Origin: Lanius collurio | Lineage: Eukaryota > Chordata > Aves > Passeriformes > Laniidae | NCBI GenBank assembly: GCA_020086605.1 | Contig: JACBWW010000091.1 | Span: forward strand, 666,719-730,718 | DNA: 64,000 nucleotides | Direction: 5' to 3' | In this document: one piece after another, positions 1 to 13,899 of the stretch | Position numbering within the stretch: the stretch's first letter is position 1 | Layout of the letters: the number at the start of each line of letters is the position of its first letter | The notes under the pieces: generated by a model | Seen by the model: only the letters and a program-made list of their open reading frames with translations | Database searches by the model: none | Told to the model about the DNA's origin: nothing | Translations under genes and position numbers: made by a program

Positions 1-1482
1 GGAGTTTTTCTGGTACATTCCCCAGCTTTATTTGTGGCTTTCTGAAGCAGCAAACCCAGTATGGAACAAACCAGACTAATTCCCTTGGAATGCAAAGCAG
101 CCCAGCTGCAGCAGGTGACACACTGCTCCCTGTGTGCATTACTTGTAACAAAAGTTCTGTTTGATTTCTCCATTTCTGATGGACAGAGATAAGGTCAGAT
201 CAGTCACAAAGCCTACAGTCACACCTCACAGATTTCTCCAGTTTTACTACTTTGGTGGCCAAAAGGACACCTAGGAGATGAAGCTGCACATCATGCTCAT
301 ATTGTTACCATTTTGCTATGTAGAAATATTATGCTAGGACACACAGAACTCCACTGCATGCTGGTTACACACAAAAATTAAGTCATTAATTCTCAGCATA
401 ACCAAACCCCTACTGACAGGTTTGGTTTAGGGAATCTAGGAAGAGGAGTAAGAAGAGAGAAAGAGTCAAGGAACTTGCAAAACTGACTCCCTGAAAGACT
501 GGCAATTTGGGCTTTGCTCACTGAAAGAAATACATTTTTTCCTTGCATTGCCTAGAGATTCTTTGAGCATCAACTTTGAAAACACAAGAGAAAAAAATAA
601 AAAGAAAGGAAAAGAAAAAAGAAAAATAAAAAAGACAAAGGATAAAAAAAAAGTGAAAAAAAGGTTGCCACGGTCTCTGGCAAAGTCAGTTGCTGTTTGT
701 TTTTTATCATAATTGGTACAGAATCACTTTGGCTATGGCTTGAAATTTGGCTTTGAAATACAACTCTTGACCACATTGCAGAAATGTACACAAATAGCAG
801 ACAGGTTGTTCAGGGCAGCACAATGACAAGGATGATACTGGGGCCAGTCAGGTACACAGATACCAGATCTGCTTGCAGCTTTCATTTTGCAAGGATTAGA
901 AAAAAATAAAAAACTGGAGTGTTCAAGATAGTTCTGGACCACTGCAAAACCCACTGTTTCTCTGTTTTTGCTTTTTTCCCCACCCCACATCCCCAGTATT
1001 CCCAGGCCATACACCACAGCTGAAGGTGCTCATGGAGTGACTTGTTCCTATATCCTGCACCAAAGCTGGGCACCACACACTCCTAACATGTTGCTTGTTC
1101 TTAGCTGCCTGCTGCATGGTGGATCAGGGGAGGGTGAAAATATGTACATAGGGAATAAAAGTAAAAATGTGAGGGAGGAAACTCTTTAGATGCAATGACA
1201 GCAAGGAATGAGAGCTTCTTTCCCACAGCTACTGTTCTGTGACTGTGCAGCCCCAGGCAGTTCTGACAACACTCCCCATCCTGACTGAGCTGTCCCACCT
1301 CTGTCCCCTCAAAACCAAGGCTGGCCACACCAATAAATCATGCTGAGCTCGAGGGGGCATAAAGCAAACATCTTAAAACTTCCACTGAGCACTTCAAGAG
1401 GTTGTTTATCAGACCTCTGCAACTGCACATGTTCACACACATCAGCATAACCACAAATTACACAAGTGTGCTTGCCTCTTAG
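1..1482 (+). other. MEOX1: MEOX1 intron 1, 3' part (inferred)
   Basis: This stretch precedes the MEOX1 homeobox exon and should be the end of intron 1, since MEOX genes have a large first coding exon that is not seen here. No open frame in it resembles a protein. It is AT-rich and contains one long A/G-rich tract. Nothing else is recognised. The acceptor AG at 1481-1482 ends it. Confidence 0.6.
586..664. repeat. A/G-rich simple-sequence tract
   Basis: About 79 bases are almost purely A and G, with only a few T and C, as short AAAAG/AAAAAT-type motifs. It is low-complexity sequence inside the presumed MEOX1 intron. ORFs on the opposite strand that run through it as Phe/Leu-rich peptides are artefacts. 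Confidence 0.75.
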
Positions 1483-1655
1483 AAAACCAGAACTCAAGCA
1501 ATAAGGCAGAAACCAGCAGCAAATCACGGAAGGAAAGGACAGCTTTCACTAAGGAGCAGCTACGGGAGCTGGAAGCTGAATTTGCCCACCATAACTACTT
1601 GACAAGGCTCAGGAGATACGAGATAGCTGTGAACCTGGATCTCACCGAAAGACAA
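1483..1655 (+). CDS. MEOX1: MEOX1 exon 2 (homeodomain, first part)
   Basis: This is the internal exon of the mesenchyme homeobox 1 transcription factor, a nuclear DNA-binding protein of somite and sclerotome development. It is 173 bp, from the acceptor CTCTTAG to a donor CAA|GTACTT. The first two bases complete a codon carried over from exon 1. It encodes an Asn/Ser-rich linker and then homeodomain residues 1-44, including [16 protein letters not shown] and [14 protein letters not shown], which match MEOX1/MEOX2. The intron falls between homeodomain residues 44 and 45, a position common in homeobox genes. Exon 1 (N-terminal His/Gln-rich part) is outside the window, so the gene is partial. MEOX1 rather than MEOX2 is chosen because of the C-terminus in exon 3 and the neighbouring ETV4 and DHX8. 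Confidence 0.95.
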
Positions 1656-2519
1656 GTACTTTCCAAACCCTTGTCTCCCCAGATCCTTCTTCCTCCCCCA
1701 CAACTCCTCTCTAATGCTAAAAACCAGATATGTTACTCAAGGGTCTGCTTTTCCAATGGCACAGAGGTATTTTCAAACAAAGCCTCCACATTCTTTCCAA
1801 CGCCTTCGTTACACATTTCTGTAAGTAGTTAATAAATTTAATGATGTTTCTCTAAACTAAAAATTCACTTGGTAATAACTGGTCTCTACTGAGCTCCTGT
1901 AAACCACCATTCATTGGTGCATGTTGATATATGAAGGCTTACATATGGAATGTGGGTATCACCTTAGACTGTGACTAACAGGAATTTATTAGAATGACAT
2001 GTTTGATACATGCATTCTTCTTGGGTCAGGTGGTATTTTAAGGTGATAAGGAAAGACAAAAATACAGAGTTTTGTGGAGAGAGGTATTTCTGTTCTCTCA
2101 TTGTCATCTCAGTCCAGATTGCCTTATCAAGGCTAAATGGACAACAGAAGAATTGCATAATTGTGTGAGGCAAATTAAAATTCCTGAAGCGTTGGATTGG
2201 ATGGCCTAGATGTTAAAAATACATGAGAGGCACTGTGCCCATCATGTTAACATGTTTATTTAACATCAAGACAGATTCTAGGCAAAGCACTTGTACTGCC
2301 TTTGGGGATTTCAGAGGGACATCTGTGTGGAGCATTTTAGAAAGAATTGTTCCAGCCTGTGTTAGAGAGAGATGGATTCATCAAACTTGTGAGTCTCTGT
2401 TCACCTTTTCTTCTAGAATTCCACAAATCATCTGTCTATTGATACACACATATGTGCAGAGCTCTGCTTATCCAGCTCAGGTTGAGGCAACAAGTAATTG
2501 TTTTGTTTTTATCACCCAG

Positions 2520-2642
2520 GTCAAGGTGTGGTTTCAAAACAGAAGAATGAAGTGGAAACGTGTTAAAGGTGGGCAAGCAGTGCCCCCACACGAACATGAC
2601 ACAGAAGATGCGGACTCTGCCGCCTCCCCCAGCTCTGAGTAG
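2520..2642 (+). CDS. MEOX1: MEOX1 exon 3 (homeodomain end and C-terminus)
   Basis: This terminal coding exon follows an 864-bp intron with acceptor CACCCAG. It is 41 codons in phase 0, ending at TAG 2640-2642. It starts VKVWFQNRRMKWKRVKGGQ, the third (recognition) helix of the homeodomain. Trp48, Phe49, Asn51 and Arg53 are intact, with Gln50 as in Antennapedia-type homeodomains. A short acidic Ser-rich tail ending SAASPSSE follows, as in vertebrate MEOX1. Together exons 2 and 3 complete an intact homeodomain, so the gene appears functional. Confidence 0.96.
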   Translation, partial: VKVWFQNRRMKWKRVKGGQAVPPHEHDTEDADSAASPSSE

Positions 2643-3084
2643 TCCTTGCAGCAATGGGAGAGGAGATGGAGAAAGTCATCCATTGGAATGTGGATTCAGC
2701 TGCTTAGAATCAGCTACACAATGAGCTCACCCTGCCTGCAGATCCTGCAGCCCATACTCTTTAAAAGGTTCATGATGCTTGAGGTTACAGAGGCAATTAA
2801 AGAGCACAGGGGGGAAAAGCCAAAGGACAGCATGATTTTGATTTTTGTCTCTTGAACTCTCTTACTACCACAGATGTGTCTACAGAAAAAAATCAACTAA
2901 CACTGAATATAAAACAGGACTAATGTTGCTGAGACTCTTGAGCATTCAGAAAACATAGATTGTTAGTCAGCAAGTGATAATGCAGCTGTATCCTCGTCCA
3001 GTCTTTCCCTGGTCACACCTATTCAGTCTGCATTTGGACTTGACAATGCACACATTCCTTGTGCCCTACTTTGAGAGAAATAAA
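2643..3084 (+). other. MEOX1: MEOX1 3' UTR, minimum extent (putative)
   Basis: This is non-coding sequence after the MEOX1 stop. The first canonical AATAAA lies at 3079-3084; others occur at 3442-3447 and 4060-4065. Which one is used cannot be told from sequence alone, so the UTR may be about 0.4 to 1.4 kb. Confidence 0.4.
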
Positions 3085-5849
3085 TACTTTGTTAGTCACT
3101 GATTTTTCCTGCAGAATGAGTCGAATATCTATATGACTAGGCAATAAGATTACAAAATAAAATGTGAGACTAAAAATAGATATACACAGAAGTCTGCTCA
3201 CCAGTTTCAGAAGAGATGGCTTTCACACTGACAGTCCAGGAAGGTGGGTGCCTCGTTGACGGCAGCAGTTTGCAGAGGGAGATTTCTTCCAAGCTCATTG
3301 TAAATCCTGAAATTAAATTGCTAGATCTCAGTTTCAAATATTTTTTCAAAGCAGTCATTACCAAATGTCCCAGCAGGCACAGCAGAGATTGAACTCTCAA
3401 CACAACAGCTAAAATATCACTATTTTGTTTTCAAGTTTCCCAATAAACTGCCACAGCACCACCAGAAGTTTTAAGAACACTTAAGAATGCTTTCACTTAA
3501 AGTTATCCCCACTTTCAACTGAAACTTGTAGAGTATCAAACTATGAGGATTTAGAAATCATAGTGCCTGTTCCCATTTCTTGTATTTTTTGTTTCATGTA
3601 CTAATGCCACATTTTAAACAGAATTTTACACGTGTACCACATTATGACTATTGAGAACACTGAAACTTTCGTTTAAATATTTCAGAGGTAACCATTATTT
3701 GCAGCTACAGCATTCTGCCTTCCTTTTACTTTCCTCTGATGCACTGCTATTGTGGGTGCAAGTGAACTGTGGATATGCTGGGTATGATTTGTATATCTGG
3801 ATTATATGTTTATAAAGCCATTAGTGCTAATTCCACTTGTAAAAGACCTCAAAATTGATAAATATCAAGATTTTTTTAACAGATGCTGTATTCTTTTCAA
3901 AGAGCTGATTATTATCTCTACTAAGAAAAAACATACATTACATTCCTTCTTTACATTTCCAAACTCTGATTGACAGCTGAAGAAATCAACAGTTTAGAGT
4001 ATATATTTGTGCAAAACCAATTTAAAAGAACAATTATTTTTAAAAAGAAATTATTTAAAAATAAAGAAACTTGAGCAGTTTGAGAAGCACTGAGGAAGTA
4101 AATTAGGTTACTGTCTGGTTTCCCATACTGTGCTACTTGCTCTTACCCACTTTATCCAAAAACAACAGTTACCCAAAACAAAATGCCAACACTCCTCTGC
4201 TCCTGAATGAAAAACCTAAGAAAACAGCATCAGTGGTGTCTCACACAGGGCCTCTCCACAAACTGTGTTGCAATCACAGCATGGATGTGAATCCTGTGAC
4301 TATAATAATTACTATATAATCAGTTATGGTATTTAGGAGTATGCATGTTCTCTCTCTGAGCTAGACCTACCCCTGACTCTTCAGATCTTTATGGTAAGGA
4401 AAAACTACCCTCAGCTTCCTGCTGGGACTCCTGTGTGTGTGTGGTAGATGTTTAAATGGAAGGGGGTACAGACAGGGAGTTAAGGTTGGATCCCAGCTCC
4501 TCCAGCAATGACAAGCTGAGGTGGACAATGACACAACACCATTGTTTTGGTGTATTACAAACATAACGTTAAAAATAGGTTAATAATCTCACTACTCAGG
4601 TGACATAAAATTAATTGGCTAAAAAAATTGCCTATGCACAGATGAGAAGATTCAGTTTACAGTATCTTTAAGAACAGAAAATATCTCTGACTCTGCTTCT
4701 TAAAACTTGGTGCCTTCTGATTAGACTTCTGACCAAACTCAGTAGTTTGGCTCCTGGCAAAACCTAGAGAAAGTTGTGCTTTGTGAAGAACTCTGGTGCT
4801 CAGATATCCTGCCCTCTTCTCCTGGGACACAAATCACCATGGAGAAGGAGTTCTTTATTACTTATATCCTCATAACCTCCGAAGCCAATTAACACTGTAC
4901 ATCACCTCCTCCCCACTGTGGTAAGGAAGTCTGCAACCTGCAAAAGCAGCTTATTTTGAGATGAGAACTTTTGGGCTCTTGGCTACTAACATAAACCAAA
5001 ATCAGCTCCTCACCCAGATGAGAGGCTAATAAATCTTCCCTTTCAAGGAAGCTGTCGATGGTAACATATTGAATCCTAATTCACTTAAAAACTAATCAAT
5101 GGGATCTCAGTCTGTACCCATAATTGCAACTCCTAAATAGTTCTTGCTCTGAATTCTGAGAAATAAGCTGTGAGTCACCTGTGAGATCTTTTTGTGCTTT
5201 GGCAGTTTCTTTGTTAAACCATCTGCTCACTCTAAGATTTTAGTGTTTTGAGAAGGAACATTTCACTCCTGACTTCAAAGCATTTGACCTCTGAACCTCT
5301 GGTGCCAAGAATCTTTCAGGGAAGGCCTGTCGTCTGGAAGCAAAGTCTTTGACCTGCAATTATTTTTCTCAGAAATACACTTCAGGCTGTATTCTCTTCA
5401 CAGAAGGGAGGGAAGATACTTGGGGATGTTTGGCAATGTTTTCCATGCCTTATTCTCCATAAATAATCTCAGCACACAATCACCCCATGGCATCAGGGAA
5501 GTCTGGCAGGAATTCCCCAAGAAGCACATGCAAGCAGGGCAGTGAGACTTTTTGCCAGTGCAAACACCCCACAGGGAGGGAAGATATCTGTATAAACACA
5601 CAAATTTGTGCTGTAGCCCTTTATGTCTGTGCTGCCTGTTGTACACAGAGGGAGAGAAGTGCTTTCCTTAGAGTCAGAGACTTTATGGACTCCATCTATC
5701 TAGCCAGATGCCAATGCAGCAGAGGCCCTGATTCATTTTACAGGTTCTGTATCCTATGACTCCTTTGTTGCTAGTTCTCAGTTTCTGCATGTCATTCTAC
5801 AGCTTTAAGCTAGTGATGTTTCCACTCAATGGAGCTACTTACACTCCAA
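3085..5849. other. Intergenic DNA, nothing recognised
   Basis: AT-rich sequence downstream of MEOX1. The short ORFs here (longest about 90 codons) have no family resemblance and overlap in several frames. It contains two further AATAAA hexamers that could serve MEOX1. No repeat family or RNA gene was recognised. Confidence 0.5.
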
Positions 5850-5955
5850 AGATACCCCAAGGCCAGTCCAATGTTCCCTCCAGGGATGGGGCATCCCCAA
5901 CTTCTCTGGGCAACCCATGCCAGGGCCTCACCACCCTCACAGTAAAAAATTTCAT
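5850..5955 (-). mobile_element. CR1 LINE fragment
   Basis: On the minus strand this reads as the CR1 3' region: CTGTGAGGGTGGTGAGGC, then a 'GGTTGCCCAGAGAAG' motif and 'CCCCATCCCTGGA'. These are hallmark phrases of avian CR1 elements. It is only about 100 bp, is 5'-truncated, and lacks the terminal repeat. It is a non-functional relic. Confidence 0.8.
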
Positions 5956-8900
5956 GGGCATGCTGTAAATATGGAACCAAACCCTCCAGTTCACACTGTC
6001 TGGAAAACAAGAGAGCCCTTTCAGCAAACATTTCACAGCCAGAGATTTTGACTGGGACATACTCTACATGAGCAAAGCTTGCAAATCCTACTTCCTGTAG
6101 AATTTCCTACACATGGAAACAAGCACACACAACAAATCAGGGCATTTTACAGAACACACAATTTTTCAATTACCCCATTTTGTTCCCCCACCTCTAGCAG
6201 CGCTCATATTAAGTTTCATCAGCCACTATCTCATATTTTGGATAATTCCCCTCCCTCGAGGAAAGCACACAGCCCCTTCAAGACAACGACTGCATTAGTT
6301 ACTGGACTCAGTGCACTGGATCCACACAGCTCTTCTAGGCAGATGGACAGGAAATCCACTTTCAGTGATTACAGCAGAAGAGCTTTTGTCTGACTGGAAC
6401 TTGCCTGGTGTGGCTGTAAAATAAGCTCAGGCTCAGGCTCCTGCCTCTCAGGCTGTATCTGTGAGTTATGATGGGGCAGCTTCCCCTGCAGCTCCGGGTC
6501 CAGGTGTCAGCAGAGCCCTGCGGCTCCCTGTCCCCACCCTCCCCACACACACAATGCCACATTGTTCTGCTTTCTACGTGAAGGAGGGATTTTCATGCGG
6601 TACCAGACTCTTACACCACGATTCCCTTCCTCTATACCATAATTGTTATTTTATTCTTTTAAATAACTCTTAGACAGGGATAAGCAGCCGGTTGTCTGGA
6701 GGCTCCTTCGGGAGCAGATTGCAGAAGAGATAATGGGAGTGAGTAACAGAGAGGATGGTGACTTCATACCATGGAGGTTTGAGTCATGTTTCTTTCTTTA
6801 TTAAAGAAGGATACGTTTTTTTCAAACCTCCCTCAGTCATGCTGTATATCCCTGGCTTTGCAGCAGGAAACAGACATGTGAATTGACACGCTTTCTTATA
6901 GCCTTTAATTTTTAATTCAGTGGAAGTTTATGATGGCCCACTCTCACACCCCAGGGTAATTCGTCACCCAGAATGCCACATGTGGAGTATTTCCAACACC
7001 CAGGAATTTATCACCAGGTGAGTGCTGGCCCAGCAATGCTATAGTTAAGTGGATGATTGGAAAGACACCAAAAAAAAGCATTGTTTCTTCCTTTCAATGC
7101 TCACCACAAAAATCCTAACAGCTTTATACTTCCATCTACTTTAAATTCTATATTTCTATATTTTAGCCCTTTTCTGTACAACTACATTTCAACACTTCCC
7201 TATTTCTTTCATGAGGGATGATCAAGAAAAGTGATATAACTGTTGGGAATCAGTCTGGTTTCCAGTTCAGGAAAAAAAAAATTCTATCAGATCTAATTTA
7301 ATTGCTCCATCCACTTTTCTTAGCTGAGGAGGACAGACCCCTGGTCTCAGTGTCAGGGTATCTAACAAATCTGGACAGGAAGTTATTTTCCAGGGAATAG
7401 AAGTATCACTCCCCGTAATAATTATCCACAGTTGTTTCTGTCTGAAGTTAATTGAAAAGGAGATTCTGGAGGAAAGTGTAGCTCAAGAAGCCAATTTTCA
7501 CTCAAGTGTACAAACATCCAATACTCTAGTCTATGATTATACCTAGAAATGGCACAAAGTATAAAATGAGGCCCCCTATTTAAAAGTCCTGGCAGCATGG
7601 ACTTGTGTCAGGCTACTTGCTGTCTTCAATTTGCCTGTATTTAGCTGGGTTGAGTTATAAACTTCTATAAAGTATGCCAATAAAAAAAATAAATCTATTA
7701 AAAAAGAATAAAGTAATGAGGTGAGAAATTGTCTGTTTCAGGAAAACGTTTTAGGCACATCTCTCACTGGTTTATTTGCAGAAGAAAACACAGACACAAC
7801 CGAAGTATGTTTCACATTACAAGACTTAAGGGTTCTTGTCTGCACTGAAGACATGTTTATTCTGTTGGGTTCCAGTATGAATCTGGTTTATATCCTGTGA
7901 ATGCTCAGAGTCCTTCACACACTCTAGGCAGGAAGTCTTTAATGCACACACTGAGAAGACATTTTCAATTATTCAAACATTAAATAAATAAGAATGGAAA
8001 AAACCCCATTCTACTGAAATAATTAAATTCTTCCTGTGCCTTTATAAGATTTATGAAAAAATAAGCCTCCCAATCCTGGCAGAGCTGTTTAAAAAGTCCA
8101 AGAAAACCATAAGGGAAACAAGCTCAGTGGAAAACCATCCATTTACCCGTTGCTTTTTGTAGCACCATCAGATATTATTTAAGACCAGAGCCTCGCAGTG
8201 TTTGGCTCAGAGCAGGCCTTGTCTCAAAAGGAATTTCATCATTTAAAACAAGCAACCACCAAGAAGAAAACCAAAATGGTCATATGGATGTATCCTCCTT
8301 CCCAATCTGTAAAGTGGGGACCTGTCCAAAGCTGGAAGAGCACTGGTGAGGGAACTGAGATTTCTGGAGTCCTTGTGTGGTTCAAAGCTCATCTTCTCCA
8401 AGAGATTAAATATGGCCCACATTATTTCATTATTCTTACACATCATAGTTTCTTCTCTTTGTGCATTGTGAGAATTTCTCAGCCAGTAACAAGCTGACAG
8501 AATAGCTGGAGAGGAAACTGTGCCTGAAATTTTCTAGAGCTTTCAGAGCACTTAATAATATTTTTAGTAATATGCTCCAACTTTTGGTCAGCCCTGAAGA
8601 AGTCAGGCAGTTGGACCAGGTGATGGTTACAGGTCACTTCCAAATGAAAAAATCTCTTCTCGTTGCAGTTGCTTTGACATCTTTTATGCACATGCATGTG
8701 TAGGAAAAATCTAACTCACCATTTGGAAAACAATGCAGGGGCTGGATTTGTACCCATTCAGGTTGGGTTTGTAACCTGTGTATAACTTCAAATATGGAAC
8801 TGGGCTTGAATTTTCACTTTCCTTCACAGCTGCCAGGGCCAACTTGACCAGCATCATTTTTAAGAGAAAAATGATCTCTCTTTTTACAGTCTTCTCTCTG

Positions 8901-11900
8901 CTGTAATTTCTTTGTGTCTCTGCCAGAATCACGATGAGGTGACGCCAAGAAAAAGGATGAGCTCATTGCATTTAATGGTATGAGGTTTCACAAATAAAAA
9001 CTACACTACTCAATTGAGAAATAGTCAGTGGTATAAAACAGGGTTAAATGCAGGTAGTTTTAAGTGGAAACAAAAAGAATTCATTAATTTCTCATACTCA
9101 TTGTCATTAGAGAACTGATCTGATTAGCCTTCCTTAGAGATGGAATTTTAGATTATTCACCATTATTGTGTTGTTACTGCACATTTGTGATAACATTAAA
9201 AGAACAAGATAAACATTATTGGTAAAACAACATAGTGAAAGCAGTGAATTATAGGAAAGAGTCATTTGGATTTTCCTGTTGAAATCCAAGGTATAAATGT
9301 CAGTCTCTGGAAGGATGGATTCAGCACTCTTTCCACACCTTTCTGATTTCTAGCATCACATTGAGCTCCAAAAGGTCCTATCCCACAGAACACTGAATCC
9401 TTCTTAGTGGTGCCATACTAGTTCAGAAGAATCTCTCAAACCTGAGGAATCTATTGACCATCAGCTCTACAGCAGAGCATTTTTCCAAAAAAAGCCACAG
9501 TCTCTTTTACGGGTCCCATGCAGTCTTTGCAATGTGTCACATGAAAGTGGAAGAGCCTTCAAGAGGGAAGGACAGTTCAGGTGCCTGTAATGGACATCAG
9601 AGCTCATGATGTGTTTGACTGGAACTAAATCATGCTGTGCCAGTCACAGGTGTCAAAGATCACCTCACTCTCTTAGGTGAGCAAAATTTAAATAAAACTT
9701 ACAGATCTGTAGTTTTCCTGTATCCTTATGAAAATCCCTCACCTAAGCTGCCAAGTATGCCATGACCCCAATCTGGAAAGCAATAGGAAGATATGATCCA
9801 TTCTGTCTCCTTCACTCTTCCTGCAGCATAACTGGATCAGAATCCCTGTGGTGTTCCCAGTGGTGTCTGCACCAGTGTCTCACTGACATAGAATGACCTA
9901 ATTTGTTATGGCTGGTGAGAACTGAGAGAAATTAAATCCAGGTCTGTAGTTAATTGGGGTCAGGTTGAGATGATTTATGACCTGAGGAATGTACTCACTC
10001 ACTCACTATCATACAAACAACAGTATCAGTTGGACTCAGCAACCTTTGGAATCAAATTGAAATTGGGATTTTCCAGAAAATGAGTAGTAGCAGAGGCAAG
10101 ACCCTTGGGAGAAGGGAAGCTGGTGGGCAGATGAGGCTGAACACAAAGCCAGGTACCTTCTCTTCCCACACTCACAATCAGTTAACCTCCAAGTCCTGAT
10201 TTATTGTGATTCAGAGGAGAGATGGAATAGGTGTATGCCAAGGAAATTTCATCTGTCTGGAATCTGACAGGAAGAAAAAAAAAACGTTAGAAAATTTTTG
10301 AGGAAGCTGGGATTTGTCCCAGTTACAGTGTCTCTGTGTTCACTCAGCCAGCTCATGTTAGCAAGTTAGGCTCACTGAAAAATAGTGGCAAATGCTTTTC
10401 CATCAATCAAGAACCTCAAGTTTGGTCCCAAGTCAGTGGCTGTGCAGTGCAGCCCAGGACCCAAACAGCAGGAGCCTTCAGCAGCTTCCCCCATGCCTTT
10501 TGCAGGATACCTTCAACTGTGATCTTTCTTTTCTTTGGAGGCTTTAGAAAAGGATTAGAGAAGAGTTACTCTATTTTGAGTTCAAGGCATTTTATCATAC
10601 TTCAGCAGTTAAGTAGAACCTGAAAATAAAACTGTTCAATAGTGGTTTTCTTTGGGAAAACAAATCAGGGGTTTTTTCTTCCCTAATTAGGACTCTGCTT
10701 CTTCATTTTTCCTAACTTCATGTCCTGTTTTTGATTACACAAGACACAGCCATTCTTGTGCCCAGTGAAACCAGTGACTGACTGGGCTGCTTTTCTTTAA
10801 GTAGAAAAATCATCTCTATTCTGCTAATGTCTATCAAAATAGGCAGAGAAAGTGAAGGAAAGAAAATGTCTGCAGTCCTAGGAGTGGTAGCTGTAAAAAC
10901 CCTCTCCATGGGTTTCTGTGCTTCTTATTGAATCCAGTTTTGCTCACACACACCTTAAACAGCCAGCTAAGGGAAAGTGCATCAACCCTTTACCTTCCTG
11001 TTCCCTAAGAGTCTCTTTGCATTCCACAGAGATATGAGCTCAAAACATGTAAATCTTCTTAGGAAAAGGAGTGGCCATTACAGAAGGGTGCAAAATGCTG
11101 TGTAAGGGCAGGTATGACTGCCAATGCACAAACCAGTCTGCATGGAATCATCTCTGCTGGACCCCAGAGCCTTCACCTGAGAGCCCACGCTGGAGGAGCA
11201 GAGGGGCGTTGGGCTGAGACACCTCCTGCACTCAGTGCAAGCCCAGAGAGCTCCAGCTGCAGCACAGGAAACACCAGGAATGTGCCTTTGCTGTTATAAA
11301 TCTTCCTGAGTCGCTCTCATCTGTGAGATTGGCAGTGGATGCAGAGGGTGGCAATCACTACATTTGGCAGAGCTCTTTGCTACCTGCAGTGTAACTCCCA
11401 AGCAAGCAGACTGCAATAACACAGGGTATTTATTCAGCTGTGCTTCTCCGCTGTATCCTGGGGAGAAAAGGTATGTTCTGGCCTCTTTAATCACTTCATT
11501 CTTTGCTGGAGTAAACAAGAGGAGCCACAGGGGGTTGTCTTTGCTTGTGAGGTTCTGCTGTGCAAGAACTCAAAACAGAGTTTGCTGCAAGAGACGCCTT
11601 TGCTATAAGAGCACCAAGTTCCTGCTCTGGAAGGAGGGAAAGATGAGCTGGAGGGACCACAGATGCTACAGGGAATGCAAAAAAGGACTGAATTATGGTG
11701 CAAACAACTCCTTTCCATCCCCACCAAGAGCCTAAGCACCATCGTAACTGGTGCACCCTGTGCTGCATCCAAGGTGGGACATGTTTGCTATCACAGACTC
11801 AGAAAAGGATGGGATCAGTGGAGTGAAAGCTCAAAGCAACCCAGGCTCTGCTGATTTACTGATGTTGTACAGTCAGGCCCTGTGCTCCACCATCCCAGCA

Positions 11901-13865
11901 GCTTTCAGAAGGGGCCACTGCAGCCTCTTATGAAAGGAAGTGCTCTGAAAAGGAGAAAAGTGCTGCAATGACACAAGCAGAGAGCAGAGATCCCTAGGAG
12001 TATCTGGCCAACACATTACCATGAGTTTACACTAAAAACTCTGACAAACAGAAGTAACTGGTAGTTGCTTTCAAATATTGTCAGAATTGGTTGGGAAATT
12101 TTTTCCTTTCTTGTAAGCAAGCCCTGAAACACTCTTACATACTGACAGTTATTATAAGGAAAAATAAAGGTTTATTTCCCAACTTTGGAATATTGTTTTT
12201 ATTCTGGGCTACTAAGAAAGAATACTTTCAGTTGAGTTCAGAGCTGAGGAATTTTTGCATTGTTGCTGCCCTTTACAGGGAAGGTGAAGACAAAAGGGAG
12301 TGTGGGGTGTGGCTGGGCAGGCAGAGGTGCAGGAGCTCCTGCAGCCGCTCTGATCTGGTGGGACGAGGCTGCTCCTCTGCATCTGCTCTCAGGAGCCTCA
12401 TCCTCCCTGCACTCCAAAGCATGCAGAGCTGCCCCTTCCCCTCTCCAGGCAGGGCACATATCTTGGCCAGTGACATGGGAGGTATCAAATGTGAAAGGAC
12501 AAGTGTCTTTTACCAACATTTACAGTCAGGTTAGTTGCCCCACATAAATACATCCAGAGTCAAAAAAAGGAGACATTATTTACTCCTTCAGATCTAAGAG
12601 TGGACTATTCTATGAGGCACGTTAAAAATGGCTTTTTAATAGTGAATTTAAAATTAATCTCAAATATAATACATATTATGCTTGTCTAGGTTTTCAGTAT
12701 GACACACACAGTTTGACTGGCAAAGCAGCATCAACCTCACCCCAGCAGGGGCTTCACTCACAAAATGTCGAGTGCTGCAAAAGGATCCCTCACTTCTTCC
12801 CCTCACTAAGTTCTCCCTGGCCAAACAACAGGACTAAACTCTTTTTAAAGAAAAGAAGGTAAAATTCTGGCAAAGGAGGATCCTCTTTTCAGACTTTCAG
12901 AATCTGAATTTTTAATATAATGATTATTACAGGCAGAAATGTCTCAGGTCCTGCAGCTCGATGACCTTCCAATCCTATGGCAGGTTCTTCAGAAAATAAT
13001 TTTTCTCAAATTGCAATTCCATGGATTTTTCATACCACTTTTAAAAAGAGCAGAGGTTACACATGTTTTTCACACAGTCTTCCAGTGCATATAAGCTTTC
13101 TCCCCCCCATCCCTCTTCCACTTATATGTAATAAAATGTCAGAGGTAGCAAGTGGAGATAAAGGTAAAAAGGACTAAGAATCCCTGGGGACAGATTTGCT
13201 GTATTAATTCCAATACTTTTAAAACTGAAAATGTGAAAACACACTTGACTGATACTTCTACATGGATATTCTTAACTTCTTTACTGTGATTTATATGCAA
13301 GAATGAAGTCTATATTGATTGATCAAGACCTAGTTCTGGATAACGAATTTTCCTAAACAGTAGACTTATTTTGCATCACTGAATTTCTCTCCATTTTTAG
13401 ATAAGGAATGGGGATAGCCTAGAATTTAAAAAAAAATAAAGTAATTGAGTCAAATTAATCTTAGCTGGAATGTATAGTGTATTCTGAATTTTCTGATTTT
13501 CAGGAGGTCTGTGTTAATAACTTATTTCAAGATGCTCTTCCCAGTTTTGTTGTTATTGAATTACATTCCTGGGACTGTTGGATCCCTGCTTAGCTTCTCG
13601 GGAAATTGCACTGATATGTCAGAGAAAGCAAGGCAGAGATTCTGCTTTTTGTCTTCCAGCCTTAACAATCAGTCAGTGCTGTCTGTAGCTAGACAACAGA
13701 AAGCTGAGTTTTGGACCAAAAGAAGAATTCTATGAAAAATGGGTTAATTTTTCCCTCCAAATTTAGTTGGAGGGAAACTTTAATTGGGATACTTTGAATT
13801 TGGGTGCCAGAAAACCCTTTCCTCCATAATGCACTCCTGGATCCATCAGAATCATCTTCTGTGCT
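5956..13865. other. Intergenic DNA, nothing recognised
   Basis: Nearly 8 kb without a supportable gene. ORFs here are up to about 147 codons, but those around 12.1-12.5 kb overlap one another on both strands in a GC-richer patch and lack any recognisable motif. No CR1, LTR, tRNA or other RNA was recognised. Distal enhancers of MEOX1 or ETV4 may lie here but cannot be identified from one genome. Confidence 0.5.
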
Positions 13866-13899
13866 GCCCCAGGCTCAGGATGGCCCCAGGCTCAGGATG
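13866..13899. repeat. 17-bp perfect tandem duplication
   Basis: A 17-base unit (GCCCCAGGCTCAGGATG) occurs twice back to back with no mismatch at 13866-13882 and 13883-13899. It is a short local duplication with no evident function. Confidence 0.9.

Noticed and set aside
12091..12547. ORFs of 93-147 codons in the MEOX1-ETV4 intergenic region
   Set aside because: Open on both strands in a GC-richer patch, no recognisable domain, no splice or promoter context that supports a gene.
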